A DNA stretch of 64,000 bases from Armatimonadota bacterium (GTDB lineage Bacteria; Sysuimicrobiota; Sysuimicrobiia; Sysuimicrobiales; Sysuimicrobiaceae). The stretch lies in the NCBI GenBank assembly GCA_025060455.1, contig JANXBY010000019.1, forward strand, positions 1 through 64,000, in the 5' to 3' direction. Position 1 is the stretch's first letter. Every line of letters starts with the position of its first letter. Below the pieces are notes generated by a model. The model was not told the DNA's origin. It made no database searches and saw only the letters and a program-made list of their open reading frames with translations. Shown here piece by piece: positions 1 to 7,748 of this stretch. The translations under genes and the position numbers were made by a program.

Positions 1-141
1 ATACCCCTTCGGCTCCGCTAACCCCAGCCGCGCCATCGCATGCGTAATCGCCGCCGTCAACGTCGTCTTCCCATGATCCACATGCCCAATCGTCCCAATG
101 TTCACATGCGGCTTCCGCCGCTCAAACTTCGGCTTGGCCAT
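1..141 (-). CDS. tuf: Elongation factor Tu, N-terminal part (runs off the window)
   Basis: EF-Tu is the GTPase that delivers aminoacyl-tRNA to the ribosomal A site. Only the first 47 codons are inside the window. They read [20 protein letters not shown], followed by the G1 loop GHVDHGKT that binds GTP phosphates, which is diagnostic for EF-Tu. The ATG lies at 141. The gene follows tRNA-Thr on the same strand about 130 bp downstream, the classic thrT-tuf arrangement, and probably shares its promoter. The window edge truncates it; nothing suggests a broken gene. Confidence 0.97.
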   Translation of the reverse strand, partial: MAKPKFERRKPHVNIGTIGHVDHGKTTLTAAITHAMARLGLAEPKGY

Positions 142-270
142 GGCCTGCCTCCCGTCCTTGGATTGCGCCAGGGGCCACAGGCGGCCGCCCGCCGGGCCCC
201 CGGGGCCTGCGGCCCCGAGGCATCTTACCAGAAGGGTCCCGAAGGGTCGAGGGGAACGCCGTCCGGGGTC

Positions 271-346
<76 letters not shown>

Positions 347-365
347 GGACTCCGAGGCCGCTGCG

Positions 366-394
366 ATTATACCAGGGGCCCTGGGGCCCTCCAA
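366..394 (-). promoter_or_regulatory. Promoter for tRNA-Thr-tuf
   Basis: On the minus strand a perfect -10 TATAAT (371 to 366) lies 17 bp from TTGGAG (394 to 389), whose TTG matches the -35 consensus. Transcription would start near 359, about 13 nt before the mature tRNA-Thr 5' end at 346. This fits a sigma-70-type stable RNA promoter. Confidence 0.75.
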
Positions 395-461
395 GGGATG
401 GTCTGGCGGGTGGGGTCCGGAGGCCGCAGAATAGGGGGAGCCGAAGACCGGGAGGAGTGTC

Positions 462-530
462 ATGGGAGACGTCCTGCTGTGGCTGGTGATCGCCCTGCTG
501 ATCTACCTCGTCTTCTTTGCCAGCGGATGA
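462..530 (+). CDS. 22-residue putative single-pass membrane micro-protein
   Basis: A short ORF with a strong ribosome site (GGAGGAG at 451-457, 4 nt before ATG) and a clean TGA at 528-530. The peptide begins MGDVLLWLVIALLIYLVFF and ends ASG, so nearly all of it is one hydrophobic helix able to span the membrane. It sits between two minus-strand tRNA genes; its stop is 3 bp from the 3' end of tRNA-Leu. I do not recognise the family. It looks like small membrane subunits such as KdpF or CydX, but no partner operon is adjacent. The case rests on the Shine-Dalgarno and composition only; a chance ORF is possible. Confidence 0.5.
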   Translation: MGDVLLWLVIALLIYLVFFASG

Positions 531-533
531 GGG

Positions 534-621
534 TGGTGGGCGGGGTGGGGCTCGAACCCACAAGGGCCTGCGGCCCAGCGGATTTTAAGTCCGCCGCGTT
601 TGCCGGTTTCGCCACCCGCCC
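534..621 (-). tRNA. tRNA-Leu (anticodon TAA)
   Basis: An 88-nt class II tRNA with a long variable arm on the minus strand. The acceptor GGGCGGG pairs with CCCGCCC, the discriminator is A and CCA is encoded. The anticodon region ACTTAAAAT holds TAA, and the T loop is TTCGAGC. Class II size, the long variable hairpin (GGGCCGCAGGCCC) and the anticodon all agree on Leu(UUA/UUG). Confidence 0.95.
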
Positions 622-628
622 CCGGACC

Positions 629-657
629 ACGGTACCGTTGCGGGCGGACCCCTGCAA
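629..657 (-). promoter_or_regulatory. Possible promoter for tRNA-Leu
   Basis: On the minus strand TTGCAG (657 to 652) is followed after 17 bp by TACCGT (634 to 629), a weak TANNNT -10 element. The spacing fits a start of tRNA-Leu at 621. It overlaps the plus-strand promoter of tRNA-Gly, so the two would be face-to-face over the same 30 bp. Confidence 0.35.
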
Positions 658-666
658 CCCTATAAT
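638..666 (+). promoter_or_regulatory. Promoter for tRNA-Gly
   Basis: A perfect -10 TATAAT at 661-666 sits 17 bp after TTGCGG at 638-643. The predicted start near 673 is just upstream of the tRNA 5' end at 679. Confidence 0.75.
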
Positions 667-678
667 CGGGGCTGACGG

Positions 679-753
679 GCGGGTGTAGCTCAGCGGTAGA
701 GCGTCGGCTTGCCATGCCGAAGGTCGCGGGTTCAAATCCCGTCGCCCGCTCCA
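679..753 (+). tRNA. tRNA-Gly (anticodon GCC)
   Basis: A 75-nt cloverleaf: acceptor GCGGGTG with CGCCCGC (one G-U pair), discriminator T, encoded CCA at 751-753. The anticodon stem CGGC/GCCG encloses TTGCCAT, anticodon GCC. The T arm carries TTCAAAT. A TATAAT promoter precedes it. Confidence 0.96.
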
Positions 754-804
754 AGGTCTCCCGCGGCACGTTTCTTGCACCCCGCACCCCCTGGAGGTTG
801 CGGG

Positions 805-1074
805 ATGGGTGTGTGCGCCCGCTGCGGATCGCCTGACCTGCGCCACAGCTGGGAGTGGCGTTCGCACCGCATCGGCCGGCACCTCCTCACCGGCCGGGTG
901 GCGACCCTCCGGTGCGCGGCGTGCGGCACCCCCTGGCCGTGGGCCCAGCCTCGGACCCGGACCCGCAGCACCTGGGTGGTGGACCGCCTGTCCCCCGCCC
1001 TGGCGTACCTCCAGGCGGAGGGCGACCTCATCGTGGTACGCTGCCCGGATGGCTCCTACGAGGTCGTGGTGTAG
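805..1074 (+). CDS. Small zinc-ribbon-like protein, function unknown
   Basis: An 89-residue protein. The ATG at 805 has GGAGG at 793-797 as ribosome site. Two CxxC pairs are visible, CARC at residues 4-7 and CAAC near residue 36, spaced as in small treble-clef or zinc-ribbon folds; between them is a basic segment with several Arg and His residues. The second half has no motif I recognise. It could be a nucleic-acid-binding or adaptor protein, but the sequence does not say which. It follows tRNA-Gly by 51 bp and may share its promoter. Confidence 0.7.
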   Translation: MGVCARCGSPDLRHSWEWRSHRIGRHLLTGRVATLRCAACGTPWPWAQPRTRTRSTWVVDRLSPALAYLQAEGDLIVVRCPDGSYEVVV

Positions 1075-1209
1075 GTACCCCCGGAAGGGTGACGGCCCTG
1101 GCGGAAGGCTGCTAGAATGCCGCCGCGGCCTCGGGCTGCTGCCCGCGCGGGCGCCCGGGTTTGCCCCGCGATGGTTGAGGCGTTTGACTCACACTTGGAG
1201 GTGCGTGTG

Positions 1210-1707
1210 GTGCCGGAAGTACACGTGGGAGACCGGATGCCTGAGGCGACGCTGGTGGGCCCGGACCGTCAGCCGGTCCGGCTCTCGTCCCTGTTGGGCC
1301 AGCCGCTGGTGCTGGCCTTCTTCCCCGCCGCCTTTACCCCCACGTGCACGCGGGAGATGTGCGCGCTCCGCGACGGCCTAGAACGGCTCAACCACCTCAG
1401 GGCCCGGGTGGTGGGGATCAGCGTGGACCTGCCGTTCAGCCTGAAGGCGTTCTCCGACCAGCTGGGCCTCAACTTCCCCCTGTTGAGCGACTACGGGCGA
1501 GAGGCGATCCGCAGCTTCGGGGTGGAGGATCCCAGGCCGTTTGCCGGGCTGTTCCCAGGCCTGAGCCGGCGGGCGGTGTTCGTGGTGGACCCGCAGGGAA
1601 CGGTGGTGTACCGGTGGGTGTCCGAGGATCCCAAGGTAGAGCCTCCCTATGAAGACGTAGAGCGGGCCGTGGCCTCCGCGGCGCAAGCCAGCCGCGGGGT
1701 GCGTTGA
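1210..1707 (+). CDS. Peroxiredoxin (BCP/AhpE-like)
   Basis: A thiol peroxidase of about 165 residues that would reduce H2O2 and organic peroxides in the cytoplasm. The peroxidatic Cys lies in FTPTCTREMCALRD, the AhpC/TSA active-site pattern (Pro, Thr and Cys in TPTC), with a second Cys five residues on, as in the BCP/PrxQ subgroup with an intrahelical disulfide. The thioredoxin fold continues through a conserved GISVD strand and VFVVDPQG. I chose GTG at 1210 because GGAGG at 1197-1201 is 8 nt upstream; in-frame GTG 1207 and ATG 1171 are alternatives. The tRNA-Cys promoter overlaps its stop codon. Confidence 0.9.
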   Translation: MPEVHVGDRMPEATLVGPDRQPVRLSSLLGQPLVLAFFPAAFTPTCTREMCALRDGLERLNHLRARVVGISVDLPFSLKAFSDQLGLNFPLLSDYGREAIRSFGVEDPRPFAGLFPGLSRRAVFVVDPQGTVVYRWVSEDPKVEPPYEDVERAVASAAQASRGVR

Positions 1708-1732
1708 GCCGCCGTAGCTGGGCTGGTACAAT
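1704..1732 (+). promoter_or_regulatory. Promoter for tRNA-Cys
   Basis: TTGAGC at 1704-1709 and TACAAT at 1727-1732 with exactly 17 bp between them. The start would be near 1739, 13 nt before the tRNA. The -35 box overlaps the peroxiredoxin stop codon. Confidence 0.7.
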
Positions 1733-1751
1733 GGCCCGGGACGCAGTTGGG

Positions 1752-1825
1752 GGCGACGTAGCCAAGAGGCAAGGCAGGGGTCTGCAAAACCCCGATCCCC
1801 GGTTCGAATCCGGGCGTCGCCTCCA
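1752..1825 (+). tRNA. tRNA-Cys (anticodon GCA)
   Basis: A 74-nt cloverleaf: acceptor GGCGACG with CGTCGCC, discriminator T, encoded CCA. The anticodon stem GGGGT/ACCCC encloses CTGCAAA, anticodon GCA. The T loop is TTCGAAT. It is convergent with the FecCD permease gene, 6 bp away. Confidence 0.95.
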
Positions 1826-1831
1826 CCTCGG

Positions 1832-2836
1832 CTAGGGACTTACAGGGCCTGGGCGCCACAGCAGCCACAGGAAAAACGGTACCCCGACCAGGGCGGTGAC
1901 CGCGCCGACCGGGATCTCCAGAGGAGGGGCCACGGTTCGCGCCAGGAGGTCCGCCCACACCACCACCGCCGCTCCCCACAGCGCCGCGGCGGGTAGGAGG
2001 GTCGCGTGGGCCGGGCCGCTCAGCCGCCGCACCGCGTGCGGCACCACCAACCCCACGAACCCCACCAGGCCCGCGGAGGCCACCGCGGCCGCGGTCATGA
2101 GGGTCGCAGCGGTCACCAACAGGCCCCGGGCGCGCCGCACCGCCACCCCCGCGGAGGCGGCTTCCTCCTCCCCGAGCAGCAGCACGTCCAGCTCTCGGGC
2201 GCTGCCGCGGGCCAGGGCGTAGCCCGCCAGAACCACCGGCCCGGCCAGCCGCACGTGCTCCCACCCACGCCCTCCCAGACTCCCCAACAACCACGCCAGG
2301 GCCTGCTGAAGGGATCCGTGGGAGAGCACCAGCACCACAGACAGCACGGCGGCAAAGAACGTCCCCGCGGCCAGGCCCGACAGCAGCAGGTCCTCAGGCC
2401 CGCGTCCGCGGGACGCCGCGAGCCGGTACACCAGGAACACCGCAGCCCCCGCGGAGGCGAACGCCGCCAGGGAAACCGCCACCCCCCCTAACCCCGCCGC
2501 GATCGCCACCACCGCGCCCAGGGCCGCTCCCGGGGCCACGCCGACCACGTACGGGTCGGCCAGCGGGTTCCGGAACAGGGTCTGGTAGACGGCGCCCGAG
2601 GTCGAAAGGGCAACCCCCACCACCACCGCCAGCACCACCCTGGGTAGCCGGAGCTCCACCACGATGGCGTAGGCCGCACCGTCCGCCGGGGCGGCGCGCC
2701 TGGCGGCGTCGGAAAGGGCCCGCAACACCTCCCCCAGGCTGATGGGAACCGAGCCCGCGGCCAGAGCACACACCATCGTGGCCGCCAGCCAGCCCCACCC
2801 CGCCGCCAACAGCCACCGGGGCCGCCGGGTGCGCAC
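1832..2836 (-). CDS. FecCD/BtuC-type ABC transporter permease, orphan
   Basis: A membrane subunit of about 334 residues of the importer family for vitamin B12, haem or ferric siderophores. The body is hydrophobic throughout, consistent with about ten helices. Near the C-terminus it carries the family signature GLVGFVGLVVPHAVRRLSG, the loop that contacts the ATPase. No BtuD-like ATPase or BtuF-like binding protein is nearby, so its partners must be elsewhere. It starts at GTG 2836, 17 bp after the folE stop, so it may be co-transcribed with folP-folE. The substrate cannot be read from the sequence. Confidence 0.88.
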   Translation of the reverse strand: MRTRRPRWLLAAGWGWLAATMVCALAAGSVPISLGEVLRALSDAARRAAPADGAAYAIVVELRLPRVVLAVVVGVALSTSGAVYQTLFRNPLADPYVVGVAPGAALGAVVAIAAGLGGVAVSLAAFASAGAAVFLVYRLAASRGRGPEDLLLSGLAAGTFFAAVLSVVLVLSHGSLQQALAWLLGSLGGRGWEHVRLAGPVVLAGYALARGSARELDVLLLGEEEAASAGVAVRRARGLLVTAATLMTAAAVASAGLVGFVGLVVPHAVRRLSGPAHATLLPAAALWGAAVVVWADLLARTVAPPLEIPVGAVTALVGVPFFLWLLWRPGPVSP

Positions 2837-2853
2837 CGCAACGGCCGCCGCCC

Positions 2854-3465
2854 CTACCGGCTGCGGATCAGCGATAGGAACTCCGCCCGGGTGCGCGCGT
2901 CGTCACGGAACAGGCCCCGCATGGCGGAGGTAACCATGAGGCTGCCGGGCTTTTTCACCCCGCGCATGGTCATGCACAGGTGCTCCGCCTCGATGACCAC
3001 CGCGGACCCCTTGGCCTTCAGCTCGTCCACCAGGAGGTCCGCGATCTGGGAGGTCAGGCGCTCCTGCACCTGGGGCCGGCGCGCCAAGGTCTCCACCACC
3101 CGCGCCACCTTGCTGATGCCCACGATCCGGCCGTTGGGCACATACCCCACGTGCGCCACGCCGTGGAAGGGCAGCAGGTGGTGCTCGCACAGGGAGTAGA
3201 AGGGGATGTCCTTGAGCACCACCATCTCGTGGTGCCGCTCCTCCTCGAACCCTACCCGCAGGTACTCGCCCGGATCCCGGTGCAGCCCGCTGAACAGCTC
3301 CGCGTACATGGCCGCGATGCGCCGAGGTGTGTCGCGGAGCCCCTCCCGGTCGGGGTCCTCCCCGATGGCCTTCAGGATCTCCACCACCGCGGCCTCGATG
3401 CGCGCGCGGTCCACCGCGGACCGGGGCCGGCTTACCACCTGCCCTGTCACTTCCCGTCGGTCCAT
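2854..3465 (-). CDS. folE: GTP cyclohydrolase I
   Basis: It converts GTP to 7,8-dihydroneopterin triphosphate, the first step to folate. The 203-residue protein has all family marks: [14 protein letters not shown] in the N-terminal helical region, [18 protein letters not shown] with the zinc Cys and catalytic His, and [13 protein letters not shown] with the second zinc Cys. The length fits bacterial type IA. It lies 27 bp downstream of folP on the same strand, so the two pterin genes are probably one transcript, followed by the orphan permease. Confidence 0.97.
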   Translation of the reverse strand: MDRREVTGQVVSRPRSAVDRARIEAAVVEILKAIGEDPDREGLRDTPRRIAAMYAELFSGLHRDPGEYLRVGFEEERHHEMVVLKDIPFYSLCEHHLLPFHGVAHVGYVPNGRIVGISKVARVVETLARRPQVQERLTSQIADLLVDELKAKGSAVVIEAEHLCMTMRGVKKPGSLMVTSAMRGLFRDDARTRAEFLSLIRSR

Positions 3466-3492
3466 CTGCGCCCTCCTTCTCCCCGTTCGCAG

Positions 3493-4383
3493 CTAGCCGG
3501 GACCGGTCTGCCGGACGAAGGACTCCGTGGTGTCGGGTACGGGCACCATGCCCAACAGCGCCTCCAGGGTTCTGACCAAGCGTACCGTGAACCGCACGTC
3601 GTGGGTGCGGACCACCCGTGCGCCCCGCTCCACACCCAACACCACCGCGGCCGCGGTGGCCTCCAGCAGCTCCTCGGGCGGAAGCCGTAGGATGTCGCGC
3701 AGGTAGTTCTTGCGCGAGGTGGCCAGGTACACCGGGTAGCCCACCGCCAGCAGCTCGTCCAGCCGCCGCAGGAGCTCCACGTCGTGGGCCGGCGTCTTCC
3801 CGAAGCTGAACCCAGGGTCCACCAGGATCCGGTCTGGTGGGAGCCCTGCCTGGCGCGCGCGGCCGGTGCGCTCCCGCAGGAAGCCGTACACCTCCGCGAA
3901 CACGTCGTCGTAGCGTGGATCCACCTGCCGAACCTTGTGGGGGCCGCGGCGGTGCATCACCACCAGCCCTGCCCCGTACTCCGCGGCCAGCTCTGCCATC
4001 TCCGGGTTTTCCAGACCGCTGACGTCGTTGACCGCCACCGCACCGGCCAGGAGGGCCTCCCGCGCCACCTGGGGCTTCACCGTCTCCACCACCACCGGCA
4101 GGCCCAGCTCGGACCGAACGCGCTCCACCACCGGAACCACGCGCCGGATCTCCTCCTCCGCGGGGACGTGGGGGCCCGGCCGCGCCGACTCCCCTCCCAC
4201 CTCGATCAGGTCGGCGCCCTCTTCCGCCATCTCCCGGGCCCGGGCCAGGGCCGAGGGCAGGTCAGGGTGGCGGGCGGCCGCGTAGAAGGAGTCCGTGGTA
4301 ATGTTGAGGATCCCCACCACGTACACGCGCCGGGTGAGGTCCAGGACGAGATCGCGAAGCCGCAGCAGGCCCTGGCGCTCCAC
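3493..4383 (-). CDS. folP: Dihydropteroate synthase, divergent
   Basis: It joins 6-hydroxymethyl-dihydropterin pyrophosphate to p-aminobenzoate. The 296-residue TIM barrel keeps most pterin-site elements: GILNIT, IEVGGESARPG, NDVSG, DPGFSFGKT, SRK and RTHD. Several usually invariant positions differ. The TPDSFSD loop reads TTDSFYA, the Asp of VDTxKP is Glu (VETVKP), and HN before the LL motif is HD. The start is GTG 4383 behind GGGGGG; a TACAAT box (4399 to 4394) lies 10 nt before it. It is probably a working but unusual enzyme, or a paralogue with a related pterin role. Confidence 0.88.
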   Translation of the reverse strand: MERQGLLRLRDLVLDLTRRVYVVGILNITTDSFYAAARHPDLPSALARAREMAEEGADLIEVGGESARPGPHVPAEEEIRRVVPVVERVRSELGLPVVVETVKPQVAREALLAGAVAVNDVSGLENPEMAELAAEYGAGLVVMHRRGPHKVRQVDPRYDDVFAEVYGFLRERTGRARQAGLPPDRILVDPGFSFGKTPAHDVELLRRLDELLAVGYPVYLATSRKNYLRDILRLPPEELLEATAAAVVLGVERGARVVRTHDVRFTVRLVRTLEALLGMVPVPDTTESFVRQTGPG

Positions 4384-4457
4384 GGTCCCCCCTATTGTAT
4401 CCGGCGCGGTTGTGCGTCCCCGTCGTCTAGCAGGGGGCGGGGGCGCGGGCCGCGAAG

Positions 4458-5558
4458 GTGGGCCGGGTGGCGCGCATGGACCCTCAGGCCAGGCCTATCC
4501 TGCGGGAGGTGCCCGCGTACGTCTCGGGCAGGCGTCACGCCGCCGGGGTACCGTGCGACGTGCTCCTGGCCTCCAACGAAAACCCCCTCGGCCCCTCTCC
4601 TCTCGCCCTGGAAGCCCTGGAACGCGCGCGGCTGGGGTGGGCCCGCTACCCCGAGGACGACTGCGCAGATCTGCGGCAAGCCCTCGCAGACCGGCTCGGT
4701 GTGCCTCCCGCCTGCGTGGCAGTCGGTGCGGGTAGCACCGCCCTGCTGAAGCTGCTGGCGGAGGCGTACCTGGACCGGCACCGGTTGCTGGTGTGCGCCT
4801 GGCCCAGCTTCCCCTATTACCCGGTGGTGGCGCAGCTGCAGGAAGCGCGCACGGTATCCGTTCCCCTGGACGGCCAAGGGCGACACGACCTCCCGCGGAT
4901 GGCGGACCACGCCGCGGCTGCGTCGGTGGTAGTGGTGTGCAACCCCAACAACCCCACCGGCACCTACGTGAGCAAAGCGGAGCTCGAGGCGTTCTTGGAC
5001 CGTCTGCCGGACCAGGTCCTGGTGGTCGTAGACGAGGCGTACGGGGAGTTCGCGCGGGCGGCGGCGGCCGACTACCCGGACGGGGTCCGGTGGGTGCGGG
5101 AAGGGCGCAGGGTGGCGGTGCTGCGCACCTTTTCCAAGGTGTACGGGCTGGCAGGGCTGAGGGTGGGCTACCTGGTGGCGCCCGCGGAGGTGGTGGAGGC
5201 GGTGAGGCGGGTACAGGAGCCCTTCCAGGTGTCCTCGCCCGCTCAGGCCGCGGCCCTGGCAGCCTTGGAGGACTCCGAGCACGTGGCCCGCACCCTCCAG
5301 GTGGTGGCCGAAGGGCGGCAGCGGCTGCACCAGCTGGCCCGCCAGCTGGGCCTTGGCACCTATCCCAGCGTGGCCAACTTCGTGTGGATGGACGTGCGGC
5401 GCCCCGCCGAACAACTGGCGGCCCAGCTGATGCGCCACGGGGTCCTGGTCCGCCCGGGGCCGCCGGGGACCACGTGGGTGCGCGTGTCCGTGGGGACGCC
5501 GGAGGAGATCGGTCGGTTCGAGGACGCGTTGCGGGCCGCACTGGGCGCTTCCGGTTGA
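4458..5558 (+). CDS. hisC: Histidinol-phosphate aminotransferase
   Basis: A PLP enzyme of aminotransferase class I/II that transaminates imidazole acetol phosphate in histidine synthesis. The protein of up to 366 residues has SNENPLGPSP near residue 40, the NPNNPTG loop, VDEAYGEF, and the PLP lysine in TFSKVYGLAGLRVGY. These match HisC rather than other subgroups, though HisC-like enzymes can act on aromatic amino acids. The start is uncertain (GTG 4458, GTG 4467 or ATG 4476; no strong ribosome site). It is divergent from folP and no other his gene is in the window. Confidence 0.88.
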   Translation: MGRVARMDPQARPILREVPAYVSGRRHAAGVPCDVLLASNENPLGPSPLALEALERARLGWARYPEDDCADLRQALADRLGVPPACVAVGAGSTALLKLLAEAYLDRHRLLVCAWPSFPYYPVVAQLQEARTVSVPLDGQGRHDLPRMADHAAAASVVVVCNPNNPTGTYVSKAELEAFLDRLPDQVLVVVDEAYGEFARAAAADYPDGVRWVREGRRVAVLRTFSKVYGLAGLRVGYLVAPAEVVEAVRRVQEPFQVSSPAQAAALAALEDSEHVARTLQVVAEGRQRLHQLARQLGLGTYPSVANFVWMDVRRPAEQLAAQLMRHGVLVRPGPPGTTWVRVSVGTPEEIGRFEDALRAALGASG

Positions 5559-5630
5559 CGGCAGGGGTGGTTGGAAGCGGCGGAGAATTAGAAGCCGCTG
5601 CACAGAACCTGCGGGAAGGGGGAACGGTGT

Positions 5631-6866
5631 ATGGCCGCTCGTCGATGGTGGGTGCTGCTGGCGGTGGGCGCGCTGGCCGCGGCCTCTGTGGCGGGTGCAG
5701 GGGCCGCGCCCGCGGTCCGGTTCGACCGCAACATCAAGGTCGGGGTGGTGGACACCTACAGCGGGCCGCCCGCGGTGTTCGGCAACGACGCCCTGAACGG
5801 CTTCCGCCTTGCCCTACAGGAGATCAACCGGGACGGGATCCACGGGGCCCGCATCGAGTTCGTCACCCGGGACGAGCGCTTCAGCCCGGAGATCGGGCTC
5901 AGCATGGCGCGGGAGCTGGTGCTGCAGGAGCGGGTGGACCTGCTGGTGGGCACCATCAACAGCGCCACGGCCCTGGCCATTTCCGCCTTCGCCCGGGAGC
6001 AGCGGGTTCCCTTCATTGTGTGGATCTCCAAGAGCGAGGACATCACCGGCGCCCGCGGGCACCGGTACGTTTTCAGCACCACGGAGAACACCGCCATGGC
6101 GGGCAAGGCGCTGGCGGAAGCGGTGGCGCGTCGCGGCTTTACCCGGTTCTGGCTGGCGGCGGAGGACTACGAGTACGGCCACCGGGTGACCAACTCCTTC
6201 TGGCGCTTCATGAAGCGGGCCAAGCCCGAAGCAACCCTGGTGGGACAGACGTGGTGGCGGACGGGGGAGCCGGACCTGGTCCCCTACCTCACCCAGATCC
6301 TGCAGGCCCGGCCGCAGGCGGTGTTCTTCGGCACCGGGGGCGCGGGAATGGCAAACGTGTTGCGGACCATGCAGGTAATCGGGTTCGCCCAGCGGGTGCC
6401 CTCGGCCATCCACACCGCCATCGACGTGACGGTCCTGAGGCCCCTGGGTGCCGCGGCCCCAGAGGGGGTGTTCGGCACCACGGACTACCTGTACTACTAC
6501 CCGGACACGCCCGCCAACCGGAAGTTCGTCCAGGACTTCCAGGCCGCGTACGGCTCCCCGCCCGGCTTCCCCGCGTTCCATGGGTACATCACCGCGTACT
6601 TCATCGCGGAGGCGTACCGCAAGGCCCGGTCGCTGGACCGGGACCGGTTCGTGGAGGCCCTGGAGGGGCTGCGGATCCAGACCCCCGTGGGCGAGGTGGA
6701 GATGCGGGCGTGCGACCACCAAGCGGTCCTCCCCATGATCTTCGGGGTCACGCGCCGCGACCCCGGGTTCCCCCACCTGGTGGCCGGCGACCCCGTTGTC
6801 CTCCCCGGGCGTGACGTGATGCCCACGTGTGACGACGTCCGACGCGCCCGGGAGCAGGCCCGGTAA
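5631..6866 (+). CDS. Branched-chain amino-acid type ABC transporter, substrate-binding protein
   Basis: A periplasmic or extracytoplasmic binding protein of 411 residues of the Peripla_BP_6 (LivK/LivJ) family. It has an N-terminal signal peptide: MAARRWW, a hydrophobic stretch and a small-residue cleavage region near residue 28. The mature part starts IKVGVVDTYSGPPAVFGND, the usual opening of this fold. AAGGGGG-type purines (GGGAAGGGGGAAC) precede ATG 5631. It heads a four-gene cluster with two permeases and a double ATPase. True ligands of this family include Leu/Ile/Val, amides, urea and aromatic acids, so the substrate is open. Confidence 0.93.
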   Translation: MAARRWWVLLAVGALAAASVAGAGAAPAVRFDRNIKVGVVDTYSGPPAVFGNDALNGFRLALQEINRDGIHGARIEFVTRDERFSPEIGLSMARELVLQERVDLLVGTINSATALAISAFAREQRVPFIVWISKSEDITGARGHRYVFSTTENTAMAGKALAEAVARRGFTRFWLAAEDYEYGHRVTNSFWRFMKRAKPEATLVGQTWWRTGEPDLVPYLTQILQARPQAVFFGTGGAGMANVLRTMQVIGFAQRVPSAIHTAIDVTVLRPLGAAAPEGVFGTTDYLYYYPDTPANRKFVQDFQAAYGSPPGFPAFHGYITAYFIAEAYRKARSLDRDRFVEALEGLRIQTPVGEVEMRACDHQAVLPMIFGVTRRDPGFPHLVAGDPVVLPGRDVMPTCDDVRRAREQAR

Positions 6867-6869
6867 GCG

Positions 6870-7748
6870 GTGGACGCTGCTGCCCTCTTGGGCCAGCTGG
6901 TGGTGGGCCTCAGCCGAGCGATGATCCTGTTCATCGTCTCGGCGGGACTCACCCTGGTCCTGGGGGTGCTCCGGGTCCCCAACGTGTTCCACGGTTCCCT
7001 GTACATGTTGGGAGCGTTCGTGGCGTGGACGGTGGCGGAGGCCGCGGGCTTCCACCCCGCCGCCTTCTGGCTAGCCCTGGCCGCGGGCCCCGTGGCCACC
7101 GCGCTGGTGGGCCTGGCGGTGGAGCGGGTGTTGCTGTCGCGGCTGTACCACCGGGAGCACCTGATGCTGATCCTGTTCACCTTCGGGGTGATGCTGATCC
7201 TCAACGACCTCGTGAAGCTGCTGTGGGGCCCCACCTACCGGTCCCTGGTGCCACCGCCTTCCCTGCAGGGGGCGGTCACGGTCCTGGGGGTTGCCCTGCC
7301 CAAGTTCAACCTGGTGCTGCTGGCCGCCGGCCCCCTGGTGGCATGGGGGCTGTGGCTGTTCGCCCACCGCACCCGCGCGGGCAAGGTGGCCCGCGCTGCC
7401 GCCACTGATCGGGACATGGTGGCGGTGCTGGGCACCGACGTCAGCCGCGTGTTCGGCATGGCGTTCGCCCTCGGGTGCCTGCTGGCAGGGCTGGGCGGGG
7501 CCCTGGTAGCTCCCACCACCAGCATCACCCTGGGCATGGACCACAGCCTGCTCATCGACAGCTTCCTCATCGTGATCGTGGGCGGACTGGGCAACCTGTG
7601 GGGTGCCCTGGTGGGCTCCCTGCTGTTCGGCGTGACGCAGTCGGTGGGACTGCTGGTGTGGCCGCAGTTCGCGGTGGCGTTCCCGTACGCGGTCACCGCG
7701 GCGGTGCTCCTGATCCGGCCCACAGGGCTTTTGCGGTCCGCGTGGTGA
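6870..7748 (+). CDS. livH: Branched-chain amino-acid type ABC transporter permease, LivH-like
   Basis: An inner-membrane subunit of 292 residues, hydrophobic throughout. It shows LivH landmarks: GLTLVLGVLRVPNVFHGSLY near residue 28 and VVGGLGNLWGALVGSLLFG near residue 240, the loop that meets the ATPase. It starts at GTG 6870, 3 bp after the binding-protein stop, and overlaps livM by 3 bp at GTGA, so translation is coupled. Confidence 0.92.
   Translation: MDAAALLGQLVVGLSRAMILFIVSAGLTLVLGVLRVPNVFHGSLYMLGAFVAWTVAEAAGFHPAAFWLALAAGPVATALVGLAVERVLLSRLYHREHLMLILFTFGVMLILNDLVKLLWGPTYRSLVPPPSLQGAVTVLGVALPKFNLVLLAAGPLVAWGLWLFAHRTRAGKVARAAATDRDMVAVLGTDVSRVFGMAFALGCLLAGLGGALVAPTTSITLGMDHSLLIDSFLIVIVGGLGNLWGALVGSLLFGVTQSVGLLVWPQFAVAFPYAVTAAVLLIRPTGLLRSAW

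Noticed and set aside
5555-5588. Possible promoter TTGACG ... GAGAAT before the Liv binding-protein gene
   Set aside because: The spacer is 22 bp, too long for a sigma-70 promoter, and the -10 match is weak.
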